Below, piece after piece: positions 1 to 8,705 of a DNA stretch of 64,000 nucleotides. The stretch is from Bacillus vallismortis. Its GTDB lineage: Bacteria > Bacillota > Bacilli > Bacillales > Bacillaceae. The position numbers and the translations under genes were made by a program. Numbering within the stretch: the stretch's first letter is position 1; every line of letters starts with the position of its first letter. Under the pieces are notes generated by a model. That model saw only the letters and a list, made by a program, of their open reading frames with translations. It searched no databases and was not told the DNA's origin. The stretch covers positions 1,850,137 to 1,914,136 of the forward strand of contig NZ_CP160797.1 of assembly GCF_040784915.1 (NCBI RefSeq). Reading direction: 5' to 3'.

Positions 1-341
1 CCATTTACGGCGGGACCGGTGCAAATCAGCTTCAGCAGCTGTCAGAAACAATTCAAGAAACCCTTGCTACATTAAAACGCGAAGGTATTACCTCTAAAGA
101 GTTGGAAAACAGCAAAGAGCAAATGAAGGGAAGCTTGATGCTGAGCTTAGAAAGCACAAACAGCAAAATGAGCCGAAATGGAAAAAATGAACTGCTGCTC
201 GGCAAACATAAAACTTTAGATGAGATCATCAAGGAATTAAACGCTGTAAACTTAGAGCGAGTCAACGGCCTTGCCAGACAACTGTTTACTGAAGATTATG
301 CACTGGCACTCATCAGCCCCTCCGGCAATATGCCATATTAA
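1..341 (+). CDS. mlpA: M16 family zinc peptidase, C-terminal end (partial)
   Basis: The reading frame is open from the left edge (codons begin at base 3) to a TAA at 339-341, giving about 112 residues of the C-terminal part of a processing-peptidase-like (M16) protein. Visible are the family's Gly-rich strand (YGGTGANQ) followed by a helical stretch in which RNK-type residues precede LLLGKHK, typical of the second M16 half-domain. The N-terminal HxxEH zinc site is outside the window. The downstream neighbours ymxH and spoVFA are those of B. subtilis mlpA (ymxG). A terminator follows directly, so this gene ends its own transcription unit. Identification rests mostly on synteny and is secure at family level. 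Confidence 0.9.
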   Translation, partial: IYGGTGANQLQQLSETIQETLATLKREGITSKELENSKEQMKGSLMLSLESTNSKMSRNGKNELLLGKHKTLDEIIKELNAVNLERVNGLARQLFTEDYALALISPSGNMPY

Positions 342-350
342 AAAGAAAAA

Positions 351-380
351 GCCTGCCCCATAACGGAGCAGGCATTTTTT
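351..380 (+). terminator. Rho-independent terminator after mlpA
   Basis: GCCTGC(CCC)...GGAGCAGGC hairpin followed by a run of six T, ten bases after the mlpA stop. Confidence 0.9.
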
Positions 381-419
381 AATTCCTTTAATCATACATA
401 GTACAAGGGGGTGACAGAC

Positions 420-677
420 ATGCGGCTCAGTGAATTATCAGGAAAGGAAATTGTAGACATCAAAAGAGCTGAACGGCTGGGAGTACTCGGCCAGACCGAT
501 TTAGAAATCAATGAACAGGATGGACAGATTACGGCACTCCTCATTCCGACAGTTAAGTGGTTTGGTTTGAGAAAACACGGTCAAGACATTCGTGTCCCCT
601 GGCATCATATTCAAAAAATCGGATCAGATATGATCATATTAGACGTGCCTGAGGAAATGTCTCCTCGGCAAGAGTAA
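420..677 (+). CDS. ymxH: PRC-barrel domain protein, YlmC/YmxH family
   Basis: This is an 85-residue protein beginning MRLSELSGKEIVD. The ATG at 420 is chosen because a strong ribosome site (AAGGGGGTG, 405-413) lies 7 bases upstream; the GTG at 411 is part of that site. The fold is a small PRC barrel: a beta-rich sequence with the conserved LSELxGKEIVD opening and a VPWxxIxKIGxDxIIL end. Members of the YlmC/YmxH family are common in sporulating Firmicutes, and their molecular role is not established. It stands alone between two terminators, just upstream of the dipicolinate synthase genes. Confidence 0.88.
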   Translation: MRLSELSGKEIVDIKRAERLGVLGQTDLEINEQDGQITALLIPTVKWFGLRKHGQDIRVPWHHIQKIGSDMIILDVPEEMSPRQE

Positions 678-727
678 GAAAAAAGCCCAAAAGAATATAG
701 TGCGGGCTCCAAAGTAAACTTATGAAA

Positions 728-755
728 CATCGGCTTCGGCAGCCGGTGTTTTTTT
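728..755 (+). terminator. Rho-independent terminator after ymxH
   Basis: ACATCGGCT-TCGGC-AGCCGGTGT hairpin followed by seven T. Confidence 0.85.
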
Positions 756-779
756 CTATGAAAAAAGCGCTTTTTAATT

Positions 780-807
780 CACCGGTAATTCCTTTTGATC
801 ATAAGAT
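780..807 (+). promoter_or_regulatory. Candidate sigma-K promoter of spoVFA
   Basis: AC at 781-782, then 17 bases, then CATAAGAT at 800-807 fits the sigma-K pattern (mACm, 16-17 bases, CATAnnnT). It lies 56 bases before spoVFA. Dipicolinate synthase is known to be made in the mother cell under sigma-K, which agrees. Found by eye. Confidence 0.55.
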
Positions 808-863
808 GAAGGGGAGCTTAACAACTAGAGATCCAGTATATACAAAGAAGGTGAACGTTTAAA

Positions 864-1757
864 ATGTTAACCGGATTGAAAATTGCAGTTATCGGCGGTG
901 ACGCAAGACAGCTCGAAATAATAAGAAAGCTCACTGAACAGCAGGCTGACATCTATCTTGTCGGTTTTGACCAATTGGATCACGGTTTTACCGGAGCAGT
1001 AAAATGCAACATTGATGAAATTCCTTTTCAGCAAATAGACAGTGTTATTCTCCCAGTGTCTGCAACAACAGGAGAAGGTGTCGTATCGACTGTATTTTCG
1101 AATGAAGAGGTTGTGTTAAAACAGGAGCATCTCGACAAAACACCTGCACACTGTGTCATTTTCTCAGGAATTTCTAACGCCTATTTAGAAAACATTGCAG
1201 CTCAAGCAAACAGAAAACTTGTTAAGCTGTTTGAACGGGATGACATTGCGATATACAATTCTATTCCGACAGTAGAAGGAACCATTATGCTGGCTATTCA
1301 GCACACGGATTATACGATACACGGATCTCAGGTGGCCGTTCTCGGTCTGGGGCGCACCGGGATGACGATTGCCCGCACATTTGCCGCGCTTGGAGCGAAT
1401 GTAAAAGTGGGGGCAAGAAGTTCAGCGCATCTGGCACGTATTACTGAAATGGGACTCGTTCCTTTTCATACCGATGAGCTGAAAGAGTATGTAAAAGATA
1501 TAGATATTTGTATTAATACAATACCGAGTATGATTTTAAATCAAAAGGTACTTTCTAGCATGACACCAAAAACCTTAATATTGGATCTGGCCTCACGTCC
1601 CGGGGGAACGGATTTCAAATATGCCGAAAAACAGGGGATTAAAGCACTTCTTGCCCCTGGTCTACCAGGAATTGTCGCTCCTAAAACAGCTGGGCAAATC
1701 CTCGCAAACGTCTTGAGCAAGCTATTGGCTGAAATACAAGCTGAGGAGGGGAAGTAA
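864..1757 (+). CDS. spoVFA: Dipicolinate synthase subunit A
   Basis: This is a 297-residue protein, full length for SpoVFA (DpaA). With SpoVFB it converts dihydrodipicolinate to dipicolinic acid, which the mother cell makes and loads into the spore core. Residues about 150-185 form a Rossmann dinucleotide-binding motif (VAVLGLGRTGMTIAR), expected for the NAD(P)-linked dehydrogenase half. A second Gly-rich nucleotide-like motif (AVIGGDARQ) lies at the N-terminus. The ATG has a good ribosome site (GAAGGTGAACG). The spoVFB start lies 2 bases after its stop, so the two subunits are co-transcribed. The pathway genes asd, dapG and dapA follow on the same strand. Confidence 0.95.
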   Translation: MLTGLKIAVIGGDARQLEIIRKLTEQQADIYLVGFDQLDHGFTGAVKCNIDEIPFQQIDSVILPVSATTGEGVVSTVFSNEEVVLKQEHLDKTPAHCVIFSGISNAYLENIAAQANRKLVKLFERDDIAIYNSIPTVEGTIMLAIQHTDYTIHGSQVAVLGLGRTGMTIARTFAALGANVKVGARSSAHLARITEMGLVPFHTDELKEYVKDIDICINTIPSMILNQKVLSSMTPKTLILDLASRPGGTDFKYAEKQGIKALLAPGLPGIVAPKTAGQILANVLSKLLAEIQAEEGK

Positions 1758-1759
1758 GC

Positions 1760-2362
1760 ATGTCGTCATTAAAAGGAAAAAGAATCGGGTTTGGGCTGAC
1801 TGGATCGCACTGCACATATGAAGCGGTTTTCCCGCAAATTGAGGCCCTGGTCAACGGAGGGGCAGAAGTCCGTCCGGTTGTCACTTTTAACGTAAAATCC
1901 ACAAATACCCGATTTGGAGAAGGAGCGGAATGGGTTAAAAAAATTGAAGACCTGACCGGATATGAGGCCATTGATTCGATTGTGAAGGCAGAGCCCCTTG
2001 GGCCGAAGCTGCCCCTTGACTGCATGGTCATTGCGCCCTTAACCGGCAACTCAATGAGCAAGCTTGCAAATGCTATGACAGACAGTCCGGTGCTGATGGC
2101 GGCAAAAGCGACAATCCGAAACAATAGGCCAGTCGTTCTTGGTATCTCGACAAATGATGCTCTCGGTTTAAACGGAACAAATTTAATGAGGCTCATGTCA
2201 ACAAAAAATATCTTTTTTATTCCATTCGGGCAAGACGATCCATTTAAAAAACCGAATTCAATGGTAGCCAAAATGGATCTGCTTCCGCAAACCATTGAAA
2301 AGGCGGTTATGCATCAGCAGCTTCAGCCGGTTCTGGTTGAGAATTATCAGGGAAATGACTAA
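1760..2362 (+). CDS. spoVFB: Dipicolinate synthase subunit B (flavoprotein)
   Basis: This is a 200-residue protein, the usual length of SpoVFB (DpaB). The N-terminal GKRIGFGLTGSHCTYE and the later MVIAPLTGNSMSKLAN segments are the phosphate-binding and active-site signatures of the flavoprotein (HFCD/Dfp) family. It is the partner of SpoVFA in dipicolinate formation in the mother cell. The ribosome site GAGGAGGGG overlaps the end of spoVFA and the gap is 2 bases, so translation is probably coupled. No terminator was seen between it and asd, so read-through into the aspartate-family genes is likely. Confidence 0.95.
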   Translation: MSSLKGKRIGFGLTGSHCTYEAVFPQIEALVNGGAEVRPVVTFNVKSTNTRFGEGAEWVKKIEDLTGYEAIDSIVKAEPLGPKLPLDCMVIAPLTGNSMSKLANAMTDSPVLMAAKATIRNNRPVVLGISTNDALGLNGTNLMRLMSTKNIFFIPFGQDDPFKKPNSMVAKMDLLPQTIEKAVMHQQLQPVLVENYQGND

Positions 2363-2417
2363 ATTTACAGAAAATCTTTCCCAAACTAAAAAATTCGGTC
2401 ATCACCCGCATATTCTA

Positions 2418-2426
2418 TGGTAAAAT
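2418..2426 (+). promoter_or_regulatory. Candidate sigma-A extended -10 upstream of asd
   Basis: TGGTAAAAT is an extended -10 element (TGn plus TAAAAT) about 62 bases before the asd start. The -35 region is poor. It would give asd-dapG-dapA vegetative expression independent of spoVF. Confidence 0.4.
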
Positions 2427-2487
2427 AAAACGTAAAATCATAGTCAAATCAATTCAATGATGCTGATTGGCGGAAGGAGTTTTACAG

Positions 2488-3528
2488 ATGGGAAGAGGTT
2501 TACACGTAGCAGTTGTCGGAGCGACAGGGGCTGTAGGACAACAAATGCTGAAAACACTTGAAGACAGAAACTTTGAAATGGACACACTTACATTGCTATC
2601 TTCCAAACGCTCTGCGGGGACAAAAGTCACGTTTAAAGGCCAAGAGCTGACTGTTCAGGAAGCTTCTCCCGAGAGCTTTGAAGGGGTAAATATTGCTTTG
2701 TTCAGCGCCGGCGGAAGCGTATCACAGGCATTGGCACCAGAAGCTGTAAAACGCGGCGCTATTGCTATAGATAATACGAGTGCGTTCCGCATGGACGAAA
2801 ATACACCGCTTGTTGTGCCTGAAGTGAATGAGGCAGACTTGCATGAACACAACGGCATTATTGCCAATCCGAACTGCTCTACAATCCAAATGGTTGCGGC
2901 TCTTGAACCGATCCGCAAAGCATACGGCTTAAACAAAGTCATCGTATCAACTTACCAGGCGGTTTCAGGAGCGGGAAATGAAGCTGTAAAAGAGCTTTAC
3001 AGCCAAACACAGGCGATTTTAAATCAAGAAGAAATTGAGCCCGCGATCATGCCTGTAAAAGGCGACAAAAAACACTATCAAATCGCCTTCAACGCGATTC
3101 CGCAAATTGATAAATTCCAAGATAACGGCTATACGTTTGAGGAAATGAAAATGATAAATGAAACGAAAAAAATCATGCACATGCCGGACCTTCAAGTAGC
3201 GGCTACATGTGTGAGACTGCCAATTCAAACTGGGCACTCAGAGTCCGTCTACATTGAGGTTGACCGTGATGACGCTACAGTTGAGGATATTAAAAAACTA
3301 TTAAAAGAAGCTCCGGGCGTGACACTTCAGGATGACCCAAACCAGCAGCTTTATCCGATGCCTGCTGATGCCGTCGGTAAAAACGATGTGTTTGTTGGCC
3401 GCATCCGCAAAGATTTGGACAGAGCAAACGGTTTTCATTTATGGGTTGTTTCTGATAACCTGTTAAAAGGCGCGGCATGGAACTCTGTTCAGATTGCAGA
3501 AAGCCTGAAAAAACTAAACCTCGTATAA
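2488..3528 (+). CDS. asd: Aspartate-semialdehyde dehydrogenase
   Basis: This 346-residue enzyme reduces aspartyl phosphate to aspartate semialdehyde with NADPH, the branch point to lysine, diaminopimelate, threonine and methionine. It has the N-terminal NADP fold (VAVVGATGAVGQQM), the catalytic cysteine in NPNCSTIQM near residue 130, and the active-site histidine region (RLPIQTGHSESVY). ATG 2488 is preferred over the in-frame start at 2467 because AAGGAG lies at 2474-2479, 8 bases upstream, and the longer form would place this site inside the gene. It precedes dapG and dapA, which supply the neighbouring steps. Confidence 0.95.
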   Translation: MGRGLHVAVVGATGAVGQQMLKTLEDRNFEMDTLTLLSSKRSAGTKVTFKGQELTVQEASPESFEGVNIALFSAGGSVSQALAPEAVKRGAIAIDNTSAFRMDENTPLVVPEVNEADLHEHNGIIANPNCSTIQMVAALEPIRKAYGLNKVIVSTYQAVSGAGNEAVKELYSQTQAILNQEEIEPAIMPVKGDKKHYQIAFNAIPQIDKFQDNGYTFEEMKMINETKKIMHMPDLQVAATCVRLPIQTGHSESVYIEVDRDDATVEDIKKLLKEAPGVTLQDDPNQQLYPMPADAVGKNDVFVGRIRKDLDRANGFHLWVVSDNLLKGAAWNSVQIAESLKKLNLV

Positions 3529-3553
3529 AAGAGAGAATTTCCTAAAGACGAAT

Positions 3554-3589
3554 AGAAGAGAGTAAGGTGCTATCAGCCTGCTCTCTTCT
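3554..3589 (+). promoter_or_regulatory. Strong hairpin in the asd-dapG gap
   Basis: AGAAGAGAG (3554-3562) pairs perfectly with CTCTCTTCT (3581-3589), with a further AGGT/GCCT inner stem. No T run follows, so it is not a standard terminator. It may be a processing or stability element separating asd from dapG in the shared mRNA. Confidence 0.5.
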
Positions 3590-3619
3590 GTTACGTCCGA
3601 ATAATTTGGAGTGAAAACA

Positions 3620-4834
3620 GTGAAGATAATTGTTCAAAAGTTCGGCGGAACATCTGTAAAAGATGATAAAGGCCGTAAACTGGCTTTAGAGCATATGAAA
3701 GAAGCAATCAGTGAGGGATATAAGGTTGTCGTTGTCGTTTCAGCGATGGGCCGGAAAGGAGACCCGTACGCAACGGATTCTTTGCTGGGGCTGCTTTACG
3801 GCGATCAGTCAGCGATTTCCCCGAGAGAGCAGGATTTGCTTTTATCTTGCGGAGAGACCATTTCTTCTGTCGTCTTTACAAGCATGCTGCTTGATAACGA
3901 TGTAAAAGCAGCTGCCCTGACAGGGGCTCAGGCTGGCTTTTTAACGAATGATCAGCATACCAATGCGAAAATCCTTGAAATGAGACCGGAGCGTTTATTC
4001 AGTGTTCTCGCAAATCATGACGCTGTAGTCGTCGCAGGGTTCCAGGGTGCCACTGAAAAGGGTGATACAACAACGATCGGCAGAGGGGGCAGCGATACGT
4101 CCGCAGCCGCACTTGGCGCAGCGATTGACGCGGAATACATCGATATTTTCACCGATGTAGAAGGTGTGATGACTGCTGACCCGAGAGTGGTGGAAAATGC
4201 GAAACCGCTTCCTGTCGTGACGTATACTGAAATTTGCAACCTGGCGTATCAAGGGGCGAAGGTCATTCATCCGCGGGCTGTAGAGATTGCGATGCAGGCA
4301 AAGGTTCCCATCCGCGTCCGTTCGACTTATTCGAAAGATAAAGGCACATTGGTGACATCGCATCACTCTTCCAAAGTCGGAAGCGATGTTTTCGAAAGAC
4401 TGATTACGGGAATTGCCCATGTCAAAGATGTCACGCAGTTTAAAGTGCCTGCGAAAATCGGCCAGTATAACGTACAGACTGAAGTGTTTAAGGCGATGGC
4501 GAATGCGGGAATCAGTGTTGATTTCTTCAACATTACCCCTAGTGAAATCGTATATACCGTGGCCGGTAATAAAACAGAAACAGCTCAGCGTATTTTAATG
4601 GATATGGGCTATGATCCGATGGTAACGAGAAATTGCGCGAAGGTATCGGCGGTCGGAGCGGGCATTATGGGTGTTCCCGGGGTCACGTCCAAAATTGTTT
4701 CGGCTCTTTCCGATAAAGAAATTCCGATCCTTCAGTCGGCTGACAGCCATACGACGATATGGGTGCTTGTCCATGAAGCGGATTTGGTTCCTGCTGTAAA
4801 CGCTTTGCATGAAGTGTTTGAACTTTCCAAGTAA
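3620..4834 (+). CDS. dapG: Aspartokinase I (diaminopimelate-sensitive type)
   Basis: This 404-residue enzyme phosphorylates aspartate, the first committed step of the lysine/diaminopimelate pathway. The N-terminal KFGGTSV kinase motif, the TTIGRGGSDTSAAAL substrate loop near residue 155, and two C-terminal ACT regulatory domains (around 270-400) are visible. DapG is the isozyme known to be inhibited by diaminopimelate. GTG 3620 is used as the start: GGAG at 3608-3611 lies 8 bases before it, while the in-frame GTG at 3611 overlaps that site. dapA begins 30 bases downstream, so the pair is co-transcribed. Confidence 0.93.
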   Translation: MKIIVQKFGGTSVKDDKGRKLALEHMKEAISEGYKVVVVVSAMGRKGDPYATDSLLGLLYGDQSAISPREQDLLLSCGETISSVVFTSMLLDNDVKAAALTGAQAGFLTNDQHTNAKILEMRPERLFSVLANHDAVVVAGFQGATEKGDTTTIGRGGSDTSAAALGAAIDAEYIDIFTDVEGVMTADPRVVENAKPLPVVTYTEICNLAYQGAKVIHPRAVEIAMQAKVPIRVRSTYSKDKGTLVTSHHSSKVGSDVFERLITGIAHVKDVTQFKVPAKIGQYNVQTEVFKAMANAGISVDFFNITPSEIVYTVAGNKTETAQRILMDMGYDPMVTRNCAKVSAVGAGIMGVPGVTSKIVSALSDKEIPILQSADSHTTIWVLVHEADLVPAVNALHEVFELSK

Positions 4835-4864
4835 ATGTGATTGAATCATGATGAGGTGAATAAA

Positions 4865-5737
4865 ATGAATTTCGGAAATGTGTCTACAGCGATGATTACA
4901 CCCTTTGACAATAAAGGGAACGTAGACTTTCAAAAACTGTCTACACTGATTGATTACTTGTTGAAAAACGGAACGGATTCTTTAGTAGTGGCGGGAACAA
5001 CTGGAGAGTCGCCAACCCTTTCAACTGAAGAAAAAATTGCGCTGTTTGAATATACGGTAAAAGAAGTGAACGGTCGGGTGCCGGTTATCGCGGGTACTGG
5101 CAGCAACAACACGAAAGATTCCATAAAGCTGACAAAAAAAGCTGAGGAAGCGGGCGTAGACGCGGTCATGCTCGTTACGCCGTATTACAATAAACCTTCT
5201 CAAGAAGGAATGTACCAGCATTTTAAAGCAATTGCGGCAGAAACGTCTCTTCCGGTCATGCTGTATAATGTGCCGGGCCGCACAGTAGCTTCTCTCGCTC
5301 CTGAAACGACGATTCGTTTGGCGGCAGACATCCCGAATGTAGTTGCGATTAAAGAAGCGAGCGGAGACCTCGAAGCGATTACGAAAATTGTTGCGGAAAC
5401 GCCCGAAGACTTCTCTGTCTATTCAGGGGATGACGCCCTGACCCTTCCTATTCTCTCAGTCGGAGGAAGAGGAGTTGTGTCAGTGGCGAGCCATATTGCA
5501 GGCTCTGATATGCAGCAAATGATCAAAAATTATACGAATGGGCAAACAGCTAATGCGGCACTGATTCATCAGAAACTGCTGCCGATTATGAAGGAACTGT
5601 TTAAAGCGCCTAACCCGGCTCCTGTCAAAACAGCGCTTCAGCTGAAAGGCCTTGATGTCGGATCGGTGCGACTTCCTCTTATTCCGCTTAGCGAAGATGA
5701 GCGGCTGAGCTTAAGCAGCACGATCGGCGAACTGTAA
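4865..5737 (+). CDS. dapA: 4-Hydroxy-tetrahydrodipicolinate synthase
   Basis: This 290-residue class I aldolase condenses pyruvate with aspartate semialdehyde, giving the precursor of both diaminopimelate and spore dipicolinate. The signatures are GTTGESPTLS (pyruvate-binding Thr-Thr pair), YNVPGRT (catalytic Tyr) and VAIKEASGD (Schiff-base Lys). ATG 4865 follows GATGAGGTG and gives the normal length; an in-frame upstream codon at 4841 would add eight unlikely residues. It directly follows dapG. Its product feeds SpoVFA/SpoVFB at the start of the same cluster. Confidence 0.95.
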   Translation: MNFGNVSTAMITPFDNKGNVDFQKLSTLIDYLLKNGTDSLVVAGTTGESPTLSTEEKIALFEYTVKEVNGRVPVIAGTGSNNTKDSIKLTKKAEEAGVDAVMLVTPYYNKPSQEGMYQHFKAIAAETSLPVMLYNVPGRTVASLAPETTIRLAADIPNVVAIKEASGDLEAITKIVAETPEDFSVYSGDDALTLPILSVGGRGVVSVASHIAGSDMQQMIKNYTNGQTANAALIHQKLLPIMKELFKAPNPAPVKTALQLKGLDVGSVRLPLIPLSEDERLSLSSTIGEL

Positions 5738-5839
5738 GAAAAAATTTCATACAGTGAAACAAACGCGGTCATTCTCACATTCAGCTGAGTTTGACCGTTT
5801 CTTATACATATTGGTTTTCCTTAAACCTTCTGCTTTATC

Positions 5840-5869
5840 TTGTTTTCTAAATTTACTTTCAGTTATAAT
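5840..5869 (+). promoter_or_regulatory. Candidate sigma-A promoter of rnjB
   Basis: TTGTTT (5840-5845), 18-base spacer, perfect TATAAT (5864-5869), 47 bases before the rnjB start. An imperfect inverted repeat upstream (about 5760-5802) may end the dapA transcript. Confidence 0.6.
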
Positions 5870-5916
5870 AGGAACAAGTGATGATGGACGGGTATGAGAC
5901 TAGGAGGATATAGATT

Positions 5917-7584
5917 TTGAAAAAGAAAAATACAGAAAACGTTAGAATTATCGCCCTTGGCGGTGTCGGAGAAATTGGGAAGAATCTTTATGTCATCGAA
6001 ATTGACTCAGACATATTTGTCGTTGATGCCGGCCTTATGCATCCAGAAAACGAAATGCTCGGTATTGATGTAGTGATTCCTGACATATCATATTTGATTG
6101 AACGGGCTGACCGCGTCAAGGCAATCTTTTTAACACACGGGCATGATGAAAATATCGGCGGCGTTTTTTACTTGTTAAACAAGCTGTCCGTTCCAGTGTA
6201 CGGAACAAAGCTGACGCTTGCACTATTAAGAGAAAAATTAAAACAATACGGACATAACCGAAAAACTGATCTAAGAGAAATTCACTCCAAATCTGTCATT
6301 ACATTTGAATCAACAAAAGTATCGTTCTTTAGAACGATTCACAGCATCCCTGATTCTGTAGGTGTGAGTTTTAAAACATCACTTGGATCTATAGTATGCA
6401 CGGGAGACTTCAAATTTGACCAAACACCTGCACTTAATCAAATGTGCGACATTGGCGAGATCGCCAAGATCGGCAATAGCGGCGTGCTTGCCCTGCTTTC
6501 AGACAGTACAAATGCGGAACGTCCGGGTTATACGCCTTCGGAAGCAGCTGTCAGCGGAGAAATTTCGGACGCGCTGTATAATTCAGAGAACCGGGTAATT
6601 ATTGCTGTTTTCGCATCCAATATTAACCGGATTCAGCAAGTCATTCATGCAGCTTCTCAAAATGGAAGAAAGATTGCCGTTGCCGGAAAAAATCTACAAT
6701 CTGTCCTGCAGCTGGCAAGAAAGCTCGGATATATCGAAGCTGATGATGAACTGTTTATTTCTGTGCAGGATGTCAAGAAGTATCCAAAACGCGAAGTGGC
6801 CATTATTACAGCCGGCAGCCAAGGTGAACCGTTAGCTGCCCTGACAAGAATGGCAAACAAAGCTCACAAACAGCTGAACATTGAAGAAGGGGATACAGTT
6901 GTCATTGCGTCCACCCCAATCCCTGGACAGGAACTCATTTATTCTAAAACAGTAGATATTCTCGCGAGAGCCGGCGCGCAAGTCACCTTTGCCCAAAAGC
7001 GTGTCCATGTATCTGGCCACGGTTCACAGGAAGAGTTAAAGCTGATGATCAATCTGCTTAAACCAAAATATTTAATTCCTGTAAACGGCGAATACAGAAT
7101 GCAAAAAGCTCATTCGAAAATCGCTGAAGAAATCGGCATGAAGCGCAGTGACATCTTCTTAATTGAAAAAGGAGACGTCGTTGAATTTCGCGGCCAAAAC
7201 GTAAAAGTTGGGGATAAAGTTCCGTATGGCAATATTTTAATTGATGGTTTAGGCGTCGGCGATATCGGCAATATCGTGCTGCGAGACCGCCGCTTACTTT
7301 CACAGGACGGAATTTTAATCGTTGTCATTACACTTGATAAACAAAAGAAACATCTTGTATCAGGACCAGAAATTATCACTCGCGGTTTTGTTTATGTAAG
7401 AGAGTCTGAAGGCCTTATCGTAGAGGCTACTGAGCTTGTCCGTTCCATCGTGACAGAAGCGACTGAAACATCAAATGTTGAATGGTCAACGCTGAAGCAG
7501 GCTATGCGGGATGCTTTGAACCAATTCCTATATGAAAAAACGAAACGTAAACCGATGATCATTCCAATTATTATGGAAGTGTGA
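5917..7584 (+). CDS. rnjB: Ribonuclease J2
   Basis: This 555-residue protein has a metallo-beta-lactamase core, a beta-CASP domain and a C-terminal domain, the layout of RNase J, an RNA-decay and processing enzyme that acts with RNase J1. The metal motif reads HGHDENIGG, so the second histidine of the usual HxHxDH is replaced by Asn. That is the J2 form, known to be much weaker than J1 and thought to serve mainly as partner. Other motifs present are CTGDFKFD, SDSTNAERPG and HVSGHGSQEEL. The start is a TTG with AGGAGG at 5902-5907. A terminator follows. Confidence 0.94.
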   Translation: MKKKNTENVRIIALGGVGEIGKNLYVIEIDSDIFVVDAGLMHPENEMLGIDVVIPDISYLIERADRVKAIFLTHGHDENIGGVFYLLNKLSVPVYGTKLTLALLREKLKQYGHNRKTDLREIHSKSVITFESTKVSFFRTIHSIPDSVGVSFKTSLGSIVCTGDFKFDQTPALNQMCDIGEIAKIGNSGVLALLSDSTNAERPGYTPSEAAVSGEISDALYNSENRVIIAVFASNINRIQQVIHAASQNGRKIAVAGKNLQSVLQLARKLGYIEADDELFISVQDVKKYPKREVAIITAGSQGEPLAALTRMANKAHKQLNIEEGDTVVIASTPIPGQELIYSKTVDILARAGAQVTFAQKRVHVSGHGSQEELKLMINLLKPKYLIPVNGEYRMQKAHSKIAEEIGMKRSDIFLIEKGDVVEFRGQNVKVGDKVPYGNILIDGLGVGDIGNIVLRDRRLLSQDGILIVVITLDKQKKHLVSGPEIITRGFVYVRESEGLIVEATELVRSIVTEATETSNVEWSTLKQAMRDALNQFLYEKTKRKPMIIPIIMEV

Positions 7585-7595
7585 TGACTGACTAA

Positions 7596-7625
7596 GGCCG
7601 GAGCTGCTCCGGTCTTTATTTTTTG
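7596..7625 (+). terminator. Rho-independent terminator after rnjB
   Basis: GGCCGGAG-CTG-CTCCGGTC hairpin followed by a T-rich tail. Confidence 0.88.
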
Positions 7626-7699
7626 CCTTTTAAGCCGGGGATTGAATTGAGTAACTTTGTTCATAATACAAAGAGAAACTCGGAAAGGGTGAAAGCGAG

Positions 7700-8437
7700 A
7701 TGGATCATCGTATGGAAAACACAGAAGAAGAGCGTCCTGAAAAAAATGATGCGAAAGACAGCATTATGAATAAAATACAGCAGCTTGGTGAAACGGCGCT
7801 CCCGCAGCTGCCCCAGGATACAAATATTCATTGTCTGACCATTATCGGCCAAATAGAAGGCCATGTTCAGCTTCCTCCGCAAAACAAAACAACAAAATAT
7901 GAGCATGTTATCCCGCAGATTGTCGCAATTGAACAGAATCCCAAAATTGAAGGTCTGCTGATTATATTAAATACGGTCGGAGGAGATGTTGAAGCGGGTC
8001 TCGCAATAGCGGAAATGCTCGCATCTTTATCAAAACCGACCGTTTCCATTGTGCTTGGCGGAGGACATTCTATCGGCGTTCCGATTGCGGTATCCTGTGA
8101 TTACAGTTATATCGCTGAAACAGCAACAATGACCATTCATCCGGTTCGGCTGACCGGATTGGTAATCGGCGTGCCGCAAACGTTTGAATACCTGGATAAA
8201 ATGCAAGAAAGAGTTGTTAAATTTGTAACTAGCCATTCCAATGTAACCGAAGAGAAGTTTAAAGAACTGATGTTTTCAAAAGGAAATTTAACACGCGACA
8301 TCGGAACAAATGTAGTGGGTAAGGATGCAGTTGAATACGGACTGATCGATCACGCAGGCGGTGTTGGACAGGCGATCAATAAACTGAATGAGCTCATTGA
8401 GGAAGCAAGGGAAGAAGAAGGACGGATGATTCAATGA
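7700..8437 (+). CDS. tepA: ClpP-like translocation-enhancing serine protease TepA
   Basis: This is a 245-residue member of the ClpP/crotonase-fold family. The N-terminal 40 residues are charged and variable. The protease core follows, with [16 protein letters not shown] (oxyanion strand), the nucleophile segment [12 protein letters not shown], and the histidine in TMTIHPVR. TepA (YmfB) has been linked to precursor protein translocation in B. subtilis. It lacks the full ClpP length and association motifs, so it probably works outside the Clp machine. Its stop overlaps the ylzJ start (ATGA), indicating coupled translation. Confidence 0.88.
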   Translation: MDHRMENTEEERPEKNDAKDSIMNKIQQLGETALPQLPQDTNIHCLTIIGQIEGHVQLPPQNKTTKYEHVIPQIVAIEQNPKIEGLLIILNTVGGDVEAGLAIAEMLASLSKPTVSIVLGGGHSIGVPIAVSCDYSYIAETATMTIHPVRLTGLVIGVPQTFEYLDKMQERVVKFVTSHSNVTEEKFKELMFSKGNLTRDIGTNVVGKDAVEYGLIDHAGGVGQAINKLNELIEEAREEEGRMIQ

Positions 8438-8646
8438 TTCTGTATACCGTGATGCCGCAGGAAATTGTGTTTGCAGAACAGAACCAAGAGACAAGCGTTC
8501 ATGAGCAGATTGAGTATAAAGGTGTACCACTTCTTGTCGAGATGAAAGGCAATGAAGCGGAAGTCATTCAAATCATGAGCACAAATCCAATGCATTTTCT
8601 GCACCCGGACATTTCTCCGGGACAAAAGCTGAAATTAAACGTATAA
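8434..8646 (+). CDS. ylzJ: YlzJ-like small conserved protein
   Basis: This is a 70-residue protein of unknown function that overlaps the tepA stop by 4 bases (ATGA). It begins [13 protein letters not shown] and contains the pattern [22 protein letters not shown], typical of the YlzJ family in Bacilli. The predicted fold is short beta strands without membrane segments. Its fixed position between tepA and spoIIIE in Bacillus suggests a role linked to TepA, but nothing in the sequence states one. Confidence 0.85.
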   Translation: MILYTVMPQEIVFAEQNQETSVHEQIEYKGVPLLVEMKGNEAEVIQIMSTNPMHFLHPDISPGQKLKLNV

Positions 8647-8675
8647 GATTCCAACCCTTTTTTAAGTGCAAAATA

Positions 8676-8684
8676 TGCTATAAT
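8676..8684 (+). promoter_or_regulatory. Extended -10 promoter element before spoIIIE
   Basis: TGCTATAAT is a perfect extended -10. The -35 region is weak. Transcription would begin near 8691, immediately before a terminator-like hairpin. Confidence 0.55.
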
Positions 8685-8705
8685 AGGGGAATCCTACAGA
8701 AAAAA

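Noticed and set aside
1681-2295. 204-codon open frame on the minus strand opposite spoVFB
   Set aside because: It lies wholly antisense to a well-supported gene, has no ribosome site, and its translation shows no domain.
3995-4420. 141-codon minus-strand frame opposite dapG
   Set aside because: Antisense shadow of a conserved enzyme gene, without start signals.
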